DNA of 64,000 nucleotides from Artemia franciscana (GCF_032884065.1 NC_088883.1:33649354-33713353); one strand, 5' to 3'. Shown: positions 24,260-37,985, counted from the first letter of the stretch. Numbers and translations: made by a program. The notes: generated by a model not told the origin, from the letters alone.

Positions 24260-25340
24260 TTTATTATTTTTTTAAGCCTAGCGGGTTACAAGAATTTCAT
24301 AGAGAGATGCTTAATGGATCGATTAAAAGTTATTGTTTATATTTACCAGATTTTTAAAAATTCTACCATCTTTTAGATTTCACAATGGTAGCCAAGTTTC
24401 TTGGGAGAATTTGCAATGAATTATTAGTGCTGGTTGAAGCAGTAGCTACAACCTAGAAAAGAGCGAACTACTGCCCATAGTAACTTAGAGTTAAAAATGT
24501 TAAAATAGTCTTTTTTTTTCCTTCTTTTTTGCAGGTCTAGTGGGCTACTAGACATCATAGAAAGATGTTTAAAAGCTCCCTCAAAAGCTGTCTTTCATAC
24601 GCACGTGGTATAGATAAATTCTGTCATCTGCAAGCGCCATATGGCATGAAAAATGGTAATATTTACGCCATTTCTCAAGGGGTGGAGCTACTGGGCTACT
24701 AGAACATCATAGAAAGATTTTTGATAGCTCATATCAAAGAAATATTGCTCATATCTAAGTTCTTCCTATAAATTCCACCATCTGGAAGGCCCAAATACCA
24801 CTAAAAAAAACTTTAGTGTCAAGTCTCAAGTGGAAAAGTTAATGCTAGTGGGCTACCAGAACGTTTTAGAGTGATGTTTGATAGCTTATTTGAAAACTTT
24901 CACTCATATCTACGTGCTTTTTCATCAATTCTACCATTCGTAAATGATATACAGCACTGAAAACAACACTTTTGGCGCCACTTCTTAAGTGGAAAATCTT
25001 GGGAGCATTTCCTACAAACACCAATACATTAAACTAGATTATAAAAGGCCTGGTTCTTTTAGAACAGCGTTGGTTTTCAAACTAGATTATCATGCGGTCG
25101 ATTCCTGCTTGGATTTTTTGGACGGTTTTTCCCTTCTTATGATTACTTTTCAGATAACCAACTATCTATACAAATGTGATGTACTCTTTTTTTAAAGCAT
25201 ATCCCGGAAAGGCTCATTTTAAAGTTATTATTCGTATCTACGTAATTTTTATGCAATTTACCATCCATGAGTGCCGTATAGAAATAAAAACAGCCCTTAT
25301 AGTGCCACTTTTTAAATGGAAGAGTTTGGAAGCATAAAAC
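24260..25340 (+). repeat. Diverged tandem repeat, ~150-260-bp units
   Basis: Unit starts are recognisable at about 24277, 24537, 24689 and 24845 by CTAGTGGGCTACTAGA-like sequence, followed by CATAGAAAGATGTTT and, later, a TCTACCAT and GCCACTTCTTAAGTGG-like end. A further unit is interrupted at about 25000-25195. A related single unit lies at about 37365-37430. No coding frame is kept. Confidence 0.6.
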
Positions 25341-25549
25341 GGTAACATTACAATAATTATGGTCCAAAGTCCTTAACTGGAAATGTATAAGAGCCCACAG
25401 CGCATACTCCGCCTCAAACTCTCAAAAAAAAATTAATAAAACTAAAATTAACTAAAACTAAAAAATTTTCAAAAAAAATCTACCAAAAATTAAGCCTGAA
25501 CGATCAACAGTTTTGAATTGAACCTTCAAACTCTATAATGAAGCCTGTA
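25341..25549. other. Short non-coding spacer
   Basis: No recognisable feature apart from a run of ACTAAAA-like sequence near 25440. Confidence 0.5.
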
Positions 25550-26240
25550 TGCTAGTTTTAACAGCAGTAATCAAACAGTTCGTGGTAATCAAACAGTTCG
25601 TGGTAGTGAACTGTAGTAAGGAGCGACCCGGCTCAGTAGTAACCAAAACTCTAAAAAATGGAATTTTGATACCAGTAGTTACATCAAAAGAATCGCATTT
25701 TAATGCTGATTTTAAATATATAAGTTTTATCAAGTTTAGTCTTACCCATCAAAAGTTACGAGCCTGAGAAAATTTGCACTATTTTAGAAAATAGGGGGAA
25801 ACACCTCCTAAAAGTCATAGAATCTTGGCGAAAATTACTCCATCAGATTTAGCGTATCAGAGAACCCTATTGTAGAAGTTTCAAGCTCCTATCTAAAAAA
25901 ATGTGGAATTTTATATTTTTTGCCAGAAGGCAGATCACGGATGCGTGTTTATTTGTTTTTTTGTTCTTTTGTTGTTTTTTTTTCTTCTGTTTTTTTCCCA
26001 GGGGTGATCGTATCGACCCAGTTGTCCTAGAATGTTGCAAGAGGGCTCATTCTGATGGGAATGAAAAGTGCTATTGCCCTTTTTAAGTGACCAAAAAAAT
26101 TTGAGGGCACCAAGGCCCCCTCCCACGCTAATTATTTTCCCAAAGTCAACAGACCAAAATTCTGAGATAGCCATTTTATTCAGTGCAGTCAACAAATCTT
26201 ATAGCTATGTCTTTGGGGGACAACTTACTCCAATATCGCA
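25550..26240 (+). repeat. Dispersed repeat R1, left portion
   Basis: It opens with a doubled AACAGTTCGTGGTA and a GGAGCGACCCGGCTCAGTAG block. It then has CAAGCTCCTATCTA, GCCAGAAGGCAGATCACGGA, GGGGTGATCGTATCGACCCA and ends near AGATAGCCATTTTATTCAG. The same order recurs at 30690-31180 and, inverted, at 36480-37145. The small frames in it are not conserved. Confidence 0.7.
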
Positions 26241-26299
26241 GTGTATCCCTGAAATGACAAGTTTCCGCTGTTCAAATAAAAACAATAGCTATTTTTAGT

Positions 26300-27640
26300 T
26301 TATCTATGTATTTTTTGTTTGAAAAATATTAAAAACTGTTAGGTATGATAATATGCACCGGAAAGGTGTCATTGAGGGCTGGTGCATTGTGCCACACTAA
26401 GTTCATTTTCTAGAAGTCATCAGAAGAAAACCTAATGGGTATCTTCTTCATTAAGTTTAAACGATTGATTCCAATTTAAAAGAATACTTTCTTTTTGGAA
26501 AATCCCCCAAAAAATGTCATATGTGCGATAATACTTGTTAAAGAATGTCATTTTTCAGCTGTTGACTGTCAAGGTCTTGGAATTGCCATAGAACATCGTA
26601 ATATAGCAATGAAATGGCAAGTTTCCCCTGTTCCTAAAAAACCAATGGTCATTTTTTAGTGTGTAAATTTATTTTGAGGGTAAAAGCTTGAAAAAATCCG
26701 AATTGTGATAATGTGCGCGAGAAAGGTATCATCAGGGGTGTACATTGTATCACGCTGATCTCAATCGCTAAGTCGTCCGAAGAAACGCTAATGGGGATTT
26801 TTTTCATTAAGTTTGAACGATCGATTCTTGTTTGAACAAATATTTTGCATGGAAATGCACGAAAAAAGACATAGCTGTGATAATATTTACTAGAGGGTGT
26901 CGTTTGTCAGCCATTGAGTGTCAAAGGCCTGGCATGGTCATGAAACATTGCAGTCTAGCTATGAGATGGTATGTTTCCGCTGCTCAAACAAAACAATGGT
27001 CATTTTTTAGCTTATAGATTGTTTTTTTAGGAAAACAGGTTAAAAAACCCTCAGGTAGGATAATGTGTACCAGAAGGGTGTCATCGAGGGCTGGTAAATT
27101 GTGCCATGCTGACCTAAATTACTTGGAGACATCAGAAGGAACGTTAATGGGGATTTATTCATAGGGTTTAAACGATGAATTCTAGTGTAGTCAAATATTT
27201 TTGAAGGAAAATGCCCGAAAAATGTCATATGTATGATAATGTTTGCTAATGGCTGCCGTTTGTCAGCCATTGAGTGTCAAGGGCCTGGAACAGCCATGGA
27301 ACATAACAATCTAGAAATGAATTGGCAAGTTTCTGCTAAAAAAATAAAAACAATGCTCAATTTTTAGTTTATGAATGTATTTTGAGGGAAATGCTTATAC
27401 CCTTCACCTATGGCGTGAAAATGTGCCAAAAAATGTGCCTATACACCTAGGCGTGAAAATGTGCCAAAGAAGGTTGTCATTTGGAAGGGGTCGGCACATT
27501 GTGCCAAGCTGGTCTAAATTGTTGGGTTTCATCACAAGAAACGCTAATGGAGATTCTTTCATTAAGTTTAATGATCAATTCAAGTATAAACGAATATTTG
27601 CATGAAAAAACCTGGGTTCAAAAAACCCAAGTGTGTGCCC
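26300..27640 (+). repeat. Diverged tandem repeat, ~355-bp period, about four units
   Basis: Units are marked by GATAATGTGC-like starts near 26345, 26705, 27058 and 27415, each followed by AAGGTGTCATC, GCTGGT-x-ATTGTGCCA, a CATCAGAAGAAACGCTAATGG-like block, TTAAGTTTAAACGAT and CAGCCATTGAGTGTCAA. Copies differ by many substitutions. No frame is shared. Confidence 0.65.
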
Positions 27641-30600
27641 TCCACAGTGACAAGCAGCGAATTTTCCACGGACCCCTGAAGTGTAGCCTGTTACGCGTGA
27701 TTACATCATTCCCAATTAATCTACTAAGTCTCGTAAGATTACAACCCCAAAAGTAAAAAATACCCCACTACGTAACAACCCAACCATATTACCACACTAT
27801 TAGCGGGTTTTTAGACACTCTCGTAGGTAATACTTAGATTTTTAAGCAATTAACACCTGAATCGCTTAGAAAATATTCCCTACGACGCATTTGTACTCAA
27901 AGTGCACGTAATAATGTCTTTAGGGATTAGTAGGTCCATTTTCAACCCCCTAAAATGCTTCCATAAACTGGAACCCCGTCACTACTTGATTGTTTCCCAT
28001 ATAATACACAACTACCGTTCTATATAATAATCATAATCATAGTAATTATAACTGGAGGGGGCAGCTGCCAACCCCCCCCCCTTCATATAGTAAATTACAC
28101 CTCTACCCTCGATCGATTAAGAAATGATTTGCAGATTTTGACAGTAAGGGGTACTTGTAAGCGCCACAATTACGTTCAGAGCCTTGACTAAGTCTTAGGC
28201 TGTATTTTCTGCTTTCGTGATAGAAGCTCTTTTACTCCTTACGAAATCACGCATCTTTTTATGCATGAAGGGGCTAGAAAATTCATACATATGGGACTTT
28301 CCTTTTACCTTTTGGTCCAGACTGACCGTCAAAATCAAAGGAAATTTTTTTTTAATTTGAAAGAAATTCCTAGCGTAGTTTTAACTTAATCTAGACAGGA
28401 AAATAATAATGACAAGAACAGCTAAGAAACGTAAAATTATATCCAAGAGATAGTAATAACATGTATACGTATAAATGCATTCGTTTTCAGCATTTGAGAC
28501 TTTTTTTAGTGCATTCAGTATATAAACACTAATTCTGAAAGACATCATCTTTGAAACCATTTATGCAGTTTTATTTACCCGTCGACCAGTTTTAGAAATG
28601 ACTCCCGGATTGCCATATTGTGTGGTCTTTTTTTTCTCCAGAAATTAGGATAATAAAGCTTTCATATATAAAATCGATCTAGCCCCTATGTTACCATTGT
28701 TGTAACATAAAACATATATCTTCAGATAAATACATAATTAGTTCCAAGGGAGAGACGAGCGAAGGGCGGAGGTAAAAATTGATATATAACTCGCAAAGGC
28801 CTTAACCAAGATTTTTTTTCAGGGGGGAGGGGGGATCGGTGGGAAAGTGGTAAAAACCTTCACAAACACATAAAAAAATTGATGTTTAATCCCTTATGAT
28901 AGCTGGGAATATCCCTGGCCTGCGCTACTATTATTGAAGTAAAGAGTAACATTAACCTTAAAAGGAGCAGAATTTATTCTTTTTTGAAAGAGAAAGGCCC
29001 TTTTTCATCCAAATCTCCCCTTCATCGTCACAGAAACTCTGGAGGGTGCTCATTAGACCAGAAATTGAGGGTTATAGTAATTTTTTATAAGTTGAAAGTG
29101 CCTTTATGCTAACCAACCGCGGTTGGGGGGGGGGGGTTATCCAAAAGTTTTATCCTGAGGGATCAACGCCATCTACCAAAGGTTCATGGGTTCCTATTGT
29201 ATTTCTTCCAAACCATTCGAAGTTGATGGGTACAACCAAGGCAACTGTCCCAGGCACCTCAGCAGGGTTGGGTTGATTTAAATTTTATTTTGACTCGTTT
29301 TAACGTTAGATAAAGACTTTTAGCTCTGATCCAACTTTGTGCTTATATTTGAGTATGTAGGAGGCGCTATAATTTTCCGGGTATCAACAACCCTGGTAAT
29401 GTATCTGTATCTATTGATATAATGCAATTAATAGTGAGCCTCATCACTAATTGATTGTTTGCAATATAATACAAAACTACCGTTCCTTATAATAGTAATC
29501 ATCACAGTATTAATAACAATAATCATCAAATCTTACTATATGCAGAACTGTAAGAGCAATAATGTAACACCAACAAAAAAGGACATGAAAAGCTAAGGAA
29601 GTAAAAATTTGCCGAAGAGCCCTGAGGGCTCCCCCCTTTGGTAAAAGCGACAATTGTGTTCTTGTCTTGAGAAGGCATGGGAGGAGTCAGACCTACTCAT
29701 GTTAAGTTTCACACTTGGAAGATCATTTTACTTTATTTCTGCTCATTTTTAGTTTAATAGAGCTCTCTTGTCTTTGAAAACTTATTTTGTGGAAGGTTGT
29801 TTAAATTAATTACGCTTGAATAAGCTTCAAATTATTTGACAAATAGATATATTACCTCGCAGCAAATATCCAAACAAGTTCAAACCAATGCAAAAACTGA
29901 CCTAATCTTTCAATGAAATTTCATACTTGCGAACAACTGTTGAACTAGCCACGCCTAGTTATATTTTACGTCTGTCATTTGTAGCTGAGGACAAAAAAAC
30001 AGAATAATTATTACAAAACTAAATACAAGAAAAAAAGCATACCCTCAAATTCAACCTCATTGAAAATATAATATATGTAGCTTCACTAGCGGAATCAGTG
30101 GGGCTGGGGAGACCATAGCCCCCCACCCTCCCAAGATTTTTCTCGTGCCTTTTTACCTTTTTTTCTTTCTTAGGATACATATTATCATTTGGTCAATTGT
30201 TGGCATCATTATCACATTGCCCCCACCCCCAAGATTTTGCACATTGGTGAACTTGTCACAATTTGCCTTGCCCAAGATTTTTTTCTAGATCCACCCCTGA
30301 CTAGCATGAAATTCTTCTTTTTAAGATTTTTTTTTTTTTTTTTTTTATTAGTAACGCTTGCTTCTCCCGATACCTCTAAGAAAGATACACTCTTCTGTAT
30401 CCTTTTAAATGTAAACTATTATCTGCTTGGTTTTTAATATCTTTTTTCAAAAAGTATTTTTTCAAAGAAAAGGTAAGAGCACTCTTAAGGGCGAAGGGTG
30501 TCAACACATAATAAACGTACAATTCAGCTTTTATAATAGGTGGATTCGGAAATGAACGGGTTTTAAAAGCAATGACCTGGGTTTTAAAAGTTATAACTTT

Positions 30601-30689
30601 TTAACTGAATGTGTTGGGATAACGAATGGACTTGGGGGGGGGGGCTGCTTGGCCTCCAATCAGCTTTTACTCTTAAAAGGGACACTAAA
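27641..30689. other. Non-coding stretch
   Basis: No convincing gene is seen. A short dispersed repeat is duplicated at 27985-28075 and 29445-29535 (both with GATTGTTT and ATATAATACA then ACTACCGTTC). Homopolymer runs occur near 28070, 29130 and 30330. Nothing else is recognised. Confidence 0.55.
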
Positions 30690-31500
30690 AATTTTAGTTT
30701 TTTCTAGAACTCTTCTATAGAAGTTTCAAGCTCCTATCTACAAAAATGTGGAATTTAGTTTTTTTTTTTTTTGCCAGAAGACAGATCACGGATGTGTGTT
30801 TATTTGTTTTTTGTTTTTGTTTTTATCGCCAGGGGTGATCGTGCCGACCCAGTGGTCCTATAATATCACAAGAGAGCTCATTCTAACGGAAATGAAAAGT
30901 TATATTGCGTAATCAAAGTGACCTAGAAAATTGGAAGGCACCTTGGCCCCTCACACGCTTTTTTTTTTTTTCAAAATTACCAGATCAAAATTTTGGGAAA
31001 GCCATTTTGTTCAGCTTAGTCCAAAAACCTAATAATTATGTCTTTTGGGACGACATAATCCCCCATAGTCCCACAGGGAGGGGCTGGAAGTTATAGACTT
31101 TGGCTATTGTTTACATTATAAACTTTGACCATTGTTTACATATAGTAATGATTATTTGGAAGTGTACAAACGTCTTCAGGGGGACTTTTTCGCGTTAGGG
31201 GGGGGGGGGTACGTGGGAGTATTTTTCTATGGAGGAATTTATCATGAGGGAAGAGAATTTCCATGAAGGGGATGTAAAAATTTTTAGCATTAGTTAAAAA
31301 AAAAAATGAGAAAATAATTAAAAAGTTTTTTTCAGCTGGAAGTAAAGAGCAGTAATTCTAACTATTTATTCAACGGCAATTGTGATTCAGGGGTCAATCT
31401 TAAAGAATTGGGACAAAATTCACGCTTTAGTGTAAATAGCGAGGTATTGACGAAGGAGAGAACCGCATATTCGCAATAAAAATATTCAAAAATAGAATTT
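30690..31500 (+). repeat. Dispersed repeat R1, second plus-strand copy
   Basis: Shares AAGTTTCAAGCTCCTATCTA, GCCAGAAGACAGATCACGGA and GGGGTGATCGTGCCGACCCA with 25870-26010. 30975-31165 is nearly identical to 14450-14640. It ends in a decayed foldback core (about 31340-31490). Confidence 0.7.
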
Positions 31501-31689
31501 CGTTATGTAAGTTATTTAGTAAATTGTATATATATATTACTAATAAGAACATTCGTAAAAAATAAAAAGTTCTAGTTGCCTTTTCAAGTAGCCAAAAATT
31601 GGAGTGCAACTAGGCCTCTTCCCCCCTTTTTTTGTTCCCCCCCCCAAACTCCCCCCAATGTCACCAAATCCGGTCGGGATTAAAAAAAG

Positions 31690-32160
31690 AGTTTTGAGAC
31701 ACGATATCCTTCTAAATAGCAAATTTCATTGAGATCCGATCACTCGCTCGTAAGTTAAAAATACCGCATTTTTTCTAATTTTCAGAATTAACCCTCCCTC
31801 CCCAACTACTCCAAAAAGAGCGGATCCATTCCGGTTATGTCAATTATGTATCTAGGACGTGTGCTTATTTTCCCACCAAGTTTCATCCTAATCCCTCCAC
31901 TGTAAGTGTTTTCCAAAATTTTAGGTTTCCCCCTCCCAGCCCCCCCCCCCCCCGAACCCCCCATGTTGGGAAAAAACAGGGTGGGTAATGTCTTGTTGCC
32001 CTTTAATCACTTTTGACTCTTATAAATAGCACTACAACTTTTAACTTGCAGTCAAATGAGCCACCTCCGAAGTTTATACGGCCATCCCTTCCATAAAAAG
32101 AGCCTCTAAAAAAAAGATAATAGTACATTGAACCCTTTTGGCTTTTTACTATAGGCAACG
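31690..32160 (-). repeat. Dispersed repeat R2, copy 1
   Basis: Inverted relative to 37985-38425. Shared features are GAGACACGATATCCTTCTAA with the ACTTACGAG complement, a GTTAAAAATACC block and the C-rich GGTTTCCCCCTCCCAGCC segment. It is non-coding. Confidence 0.6.
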
Positions 32161-32186
32161 CTATAGCATTACCTCTGACTTAAACT

Positions 32187-33342
32187 TACTACTACTACTA
32201 CTAATAACTCACTGCAGCACCAAGCCACCTGAGGCCAACACAGCTACGCGCGCTCCTCCTCCAACCTAATCTATTCAAGGCCTCCCTCTTTCCACCCTCC
32301 CAGAAAGTTCCTATTTGATTTAAATCTTTATTCATAACATCCCAACCCAGACGAGGACGACCTGCTTTCCGTGAAGCCCCAGACGGTTGGCCAAAAAGGA
32401 CAATCTTCGGCAATCTATCATCCTTCATCCGTAGAACGTGGCCTAACCATTTCAACCTTTCTTTCATTATAGCCCTAGAAAGCGGGATTGGACCACATTT
32501 TTCGTATAGCCTACCGTTTGAAATACGGTCAGTCAGTCGGATACACAGAACAATCCGTAGGCAATTTCTCTGGAAAACATCTAGTAAATTTTCGTCTGCT
32601 TTTCAGAGCGTCCATGCTTCAGAGCCACATTTGACCACTGTCATCTCTGTAGCTTCCAATTTTTAATCTTGGTTTGCAGACTTATCTTCCTATTCTTCCA
32701 AACTTTTTTTAACTGTGAAAAAACACCCTGAGCCATAGCTATTCTACTTTTAGCATAATCACTGCTCCCACCGTTTTTACTAATAATACTACTAAGGTAG
32801 GTGAAGCTACAAACCTGATCAATCTTTTCGTTACCCAACGTCACCTTTTCATCTTCACTTATTCCTAGCCTTAGTGACTTAGTCTTCTTAACATTAATTT
32901 CCAAGCCTATTCTAGCACCCTGAACTCGCAAAACCTCTAAAAATTCATTCATTTTGCTCACACTTTCATCTAATATTCTTAAATCATCAGCATAATCTAA
33001 GTCCAGGATTGTTTTTCCTCCCCATTTGATTCCGTGGTCTCCAATTGCATTTCCTGTGCTCCTTAAGACGAAATCCATAAAAATGATCCATATAAAGGGG
33101 AATAGAACACAACCCTGCTTAACTCCTCATTTAATACAAAACCAGTTGCTAACCTCATTTACTACCTTAACCGTGGCAGTATTATTCTCGTACATAGCAC
33201 AAATCACTTTAATGTATTTTTCCGGTATACCATATAAGGATAAGACTTTTACTAACGCTCTTCTACCAACAGAATGGAGAGCTTGCTCATAATCAATAAA
33301 AACTGAGGACCAAAGGTATTTGACAACGAAGGGACTTCTCAA
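32187..33342 (-). pseudogene. Non-LTR retrotransposon reverse transcriptase, 5' truncated and broken
   Basis: This is the RT palm plus C-terminal region of a LINE-type element. In order on the minus strand: the FIDYEQALHSVGRRALVKVL motif (33127-33342), GVKQGC, the catalytic YADD at 32983-32994, an SFTYLSSIISKNGG segment, and RLKWLGHVLRM with GRPRLGWD (32201-32467), typical of RTE/jockey-like endonuclease-RT proteins. An in-frame TGA at 33127-33129 sits just before GVKQGC, and the frame is lost between 32640 and 32468. A (TAG)n tail at about 32187-32205 marks the 3' end. The endonuclease half is absent, as expected for 5' truncation. Confidence 0.8.
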
Positions 33343-35518
33343 TTATTAACCTAAGAGTGAAAACTTGGTCGACACATCATTTTTCCTTCTAATGAACTTC
33401 CAAAATTATCCAGGGGTTATTTTCCGGGAGGAGAATTTTTGAAGGGGAACTTCCCTAGGAGGGATTTTTCCCAGGGAAGAATTTTCCGGGGGACATCTAG
33501 ACCTGGACCTAGTAGTTAAATCGAGCAGAGAAAAAGAGATTGATCTTCTATACTTCCATGTTAAAAAGTGAGTTTTTCTTTCTTTTTTGTTTATTTTCGT
33601 CAAGCCAATTCGTCACCTTTTTAAACATAATCACAGATTTCATAGCAAAAAACAAGCTAATAAAAGTACTCCTAATTCACTTTGTATCAAAGTGGAGGAG
33701 TTACATTTAAGCAAGTTGGCTATCTATATGACATGACTGTCCCTGTATGGATGAAAGTATCTCAATACCCCCACCCCCTAAAAGAAAAAATCCTCCGGAC
33801 TTTTCTGGCCAAGTTTGTTTTCAGAGAACCACCACCCTCCCACATACTGGAAAAAAATAGCGAGTCCAATGTAATTTTATCCCTGTAGCGAGCGAACAGT
33901 AAATACTTTTAATTTCTTACACCACAATACCTTTCCATTTTGAATTAAATGAATGAAAATGTAATAAAAGGTACATTTATTTTTAATACTATTACAATTT
34001 AGTTAGTATGTTAAATTTAACCACTTTACCCGTCGTTGTATTTTCAATTTTGTGTAGTTAGTATACAAAAAATTTAGAAATTTCGTCTGTGTTTTATCAA
34101 TTTATAACAAATACTGCATTATTTTTTTTTACTTTCATAATTAATATACTAGTACAAATTATACCTTCGAAATTCCATAGCCATAACAGCAAGTTTTGAA
34201 ATTACTACTTCAAGACCACAAAGGTTTACTTTAGTGACATTTTATCTACTATACCTAAGTACACCAGTGGGGAAGGATCTCCCTCCCTCCCAAAAAATTA
34301 TTTTGATTCGATAACTGTAGGCCCAAAAATCGGCTTTGTTTAAGGTACTTCTGAACCCAATCCCAACTGAAAACCTTATATATGTAAGCAATTTTAGGTC
34401 CATGCGCAAAACCAGCAACCCGCGACTCATTTTCTTCCAGGGCATTTTCACAACTGGTGGACTTACAGTTAAACTAAGGAGGTGGCTCATTTGACTGCAA
34501 GTTACAATTTGTAGTGCTATTTTCAAGAGTCTAAAGTGATTGAAGGGCAACAAGACATCACCCACCCCGTTTTTTCCCAAATGTATCCGATCAAAATTTT
34601 GAGATAGCCATCTTTTCAAAATATTATTTTTCCAAGAATCTTTTTAAAAAAATTCAAAATTTACTACTTTCTATGCGGCTGCTCAAACTTGTGTTTGGGG
34701 GAGTATTTCGGGAGCGAATGCCGGATCCGACCAGGTCCATAGATCTGCGGGGACAATATTTAGCTTAAATTGAAACGTTAAGAAAGGATCGCTTCCCCTG
34801 TAAAGTTTCAGGAAACCTTTTCCCTGATAAAATAGCTATTTATTGGCCTAAAAATGCGTGTTTCCCGATTACGACCTCCTCCCCCTAGGAAAAAAGGTTG
34901 AATATCTGACCCACAGACCCTCCCTAAATACGCTTCGTAGACCTTATTTGAAAAAAAAAAAAAAACGAGCCAATATCCCTCGTCCTTTATGGTAGAGATA
35001 TTTCTTCGACTCATTATAGATGTGCCACCACCATCTCAAATTTTTCTACTTTCTTTAGCATTCACCTACTTCTGCTAGATGATTTCCAAATTTTGAAATG
35101 TACCTTAAAGGTTCTCGTTCGAAGACAACCTGTCAATGTACCCTTGCTGGTCATAAAAATACAACCCTGAGGTAAAATTTTACCTACGGCTCAGGTACCA
35201 AAGCCTCCCAGTATTTTTTATTTCTGTATTAAATTACTTCTCAGAAGCCAGGTTTCTTTGTTACACTGAGAGTCACTTTCAAACGGGTTTTAATTGAAGA
35301 AACGGAGCACTTTTCTCTTTTGTGATTTCGTCGTTGACACTTTACTTTAATTTTGGGATTGGGCTAGAGACCCGATGCCTAAGAATGCCTCATTCGAGGG
35401 AGGCGGTATGTCTTTCCTTGTTTTCAATGACAGATGTGAAATGGATATTTTGATTAACGGAATGTTTTCTATTGTTTCGGTTAATCTTAAAAGTAATTAA
35501 ATGAAAGAAAAACTTTTT
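33343..35518. other. Non-coding stretch
   Basis: No gene is recognised. An R1-like fragment is visible near 34540-34620 (GATCAAAATTTTGAGATAGCC). Other frames are short and uncorroborated. Confidence 0.55.
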
Positions 35519-37145
35519 AACTGCAAGCAAGGAGCGAAATTAAAAATTTAACACGAAGAGAAATTATTCCGTATATTAAAGGGGTTGTCCCCTCCATAAC
35601 ACCCCGCTCTTTACGCTAGAGTTTGACTCCTTCTCACAGCTCTACTTTTTAAAACAGTAGAAAACTTTAACGTAGAGAACGAGACGTTGTGGAGGGGACA
35701 ACCTCTCTCATATACGGAATAATTTCTGTTCGTTTTAAGTTTTAATGTCGCTACTTACTTGCAGTTAATTTTTTTTTTTTTTTTTTAATTTCTGAACGTT
35801 TTTGAATTAATCCATGTTTTGATTTTGGCTTACCGTACATGAATAATTAAAACAAAATTTGTCTTTTTTTTGGCTAAATGGCTTTCTCATAGTGTTAATC
35901 GGATGATTTTGATAAGAAAAGGGCGTGGGAGGAGGCCTAGTTGCCATCCAATTTTTGGTTACTTAAAAATGAAACTCAATTTTTTTTTTTTTTTTTACGA
36001 ACGTTTTTGTTAGTAATAAACATACGTACCTTGCGAATTACCTTACGTAACGAACTTCTATATTTGTGTATTTGTATTATGTATATGAGGGGGTTCGCCC
36101 CCTCGTCAATACCTCGCTCTTTGCACTAAAGCTTGAATTTTATCCCAAATCTTTAAGAATGACCCCTGAATCACAAAGGCCGTAAAATAAATAGTTGAAA
36201 TTACTAAAAATCCTTAAAAACGTAAAGAGTAAGGTATTGTGGAGGAGAAAAACCTTTTTTTCCATGTAATATTTCATGTTCGTTTTAAGTTTTAATGCTA
36301 CTCATTACTTCCAGGCGAATTAAGTAACGCTAGAAAATCCTGCCCTCCCTTCATGGAAATTTTCTTCCCTCATGATAAATTCCTCCATGGAAAGATCCTC
36401 CCACATAACCTTCTCCCCCGACCCACTCCAACCCCAATGCGAAAAAGTCTCCCCGAAAACGTCTGTACACTTCCTAATAAACATCACTATGTGTAAAAAA
36501 TGGTCATAGCTTGTAACTTGCAGTCCCTCCTCAGAGGACTGTGGGGGATTAAAACATCCCCAAAGACATAGTTATTAGGTTTTCGACTAAGCTGAACAGA
36601 ATGGCTATCTCAAAATTTTGATCCGGTTACTTTGGGGAAAAAGTTGCGTGGGGGGAGCCTAGGTGCCCTCAAATTTTTTGGTCACTTAAAAAGGGCACTA
36701 GAGCTTTTAATTTCCGTTGGAATGAGCCGTTTCACAACATTCTAGGACCACTAGGTCGATACGATCACTCTTGGAAAAAAAAACAAAAAAACACGCATCC
36801 GTGATCTGTCTTCTGGCAAAAAATACAAAATTCCACATTTTTGTAGATAAGAGCTTGAGACTTTTACAGTGGGGCTCTCTGATACGCTTAATCTGTGAAT
36901 CTGATAGTGGGATTTTCTTTAAGATACTATGACTTTTAGTGGGTGTTTCCCCTATTTTCTAAAATAAGGCAAATTTTCTCAGGCTCATAACTTTTGATGG
37001 GTAAGTTTAAACTGTATATTTAAAATCAGCATCAAATGCGATTCTTTTGATGCAACTATTGGTATCAAAATTCCGTTATTTAGAGTTTAGGTTACTGTTG
37101 AGCCGGGTTACTCCTGACTTCAGTTCGTTACCACGAACTGTTTGA
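35519..37145 (-). repeat. Dispersed repeat R1, longest copy (inverted)
   Basis: The minus-strand order matches the plus copies: the end at 37145 carries CAAACAGTTCGTGGTAACGA in complement, then the CCCGGCTCAACAG block, GCCAGAAGACAGATCACGGA near 36815 and GAGATAGCCATTCTG near 36600. It finishes with the foldback core 35519-35766. At about 1.6 kb it may be close to a full R1 unit. No coding frame is conserved between copies. Confidence 0.65.
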
Positions 37146-37164
37146 AAGTGTATTATGGATACAA

Positions 37165-37985
37165 ACTTATGGGGATTTCGAAAAAGAACCTGAAAACCCT
37201 CGAAAATGGCATTGAATCGAAATAAACAGTGCACCATTAGAATCTGCAGGATCGAAAACCTTGAATAGGATAACTACAGTCCTCCACCTTGAACATCAAG
37301 GAAATCACTTTTTTGTATGGGTTGTGTTGATGTCTTTTTTTATTCTTTTTTGTTCTACCAGGTCTAGCGAGTGATCAGAGCATCACAGAAATATGTTTCA
37401 TAGCTCATTCACTCATTCAATTTTCATCAACATAGTTTAAAGGTCCAATAAATATGGTTTTGGTTTGATGATATAACCCTTCATGGTCCCCAGGAAAGGA
37501 CTGTACAGGGTATAGGAACTGGGTGTATCAAAATCGCTCGTATCGGTATCTGACGTATTGGTATTACGGGTATCTTTATCAGACATATCAATATCCAATT
37601 TTTTGGTTCAGTCATGGTTTTATGACTTCTACTATAGTTGCAGCAGTAGCTGCAACCTAGTAAAGAGCAACCCACAGCCAATAGTAACCAAAAGTTGAAA
37701 AGCGCATTTTGAAATAAAATGCCTAATGAGGAAAAAAATGACCATGTGACATTGATTTGGGATATTAACTATTATTTCGGTATATCTTAAAAGTAAAAGT
37801 TTATTGTGAAAACATTTATAGTAGTTCGAAAAAGAGCCTGAAACCCCTCAAAAATGGCGTCAAATCAAAATAAAGATTGCACCATTGGAATCAGTATGGG
37901 TAAAAACTTTGAAGTAACTTGAGTTCCCCACCCTGAAAAACAATGAAAATCATTTTTTGTATGGGTAGCAATGATATGTCCTTCT
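37165..37985 (+). repeat. Dispersed repeat R3, copies 2 and 3
   Basis: 37165-37335 and 37800-37985 align with each other and with 20690-20872: each has TTCGAAAAAGA-CCTGAAA, TGCACCATT-GAATC and a CACTTTTTTGTATGGGT-like end. Between them (37365-37430) lies a single unit of the CTAGCGAGTGA tandem family. Confidence 0.55.

Noticed and set aside
25901-26195. Short frames in R1 copies as genes
   Set aside because: Frames are not conserved between the three R1 copies and lie in homopolymer-rich sequence.
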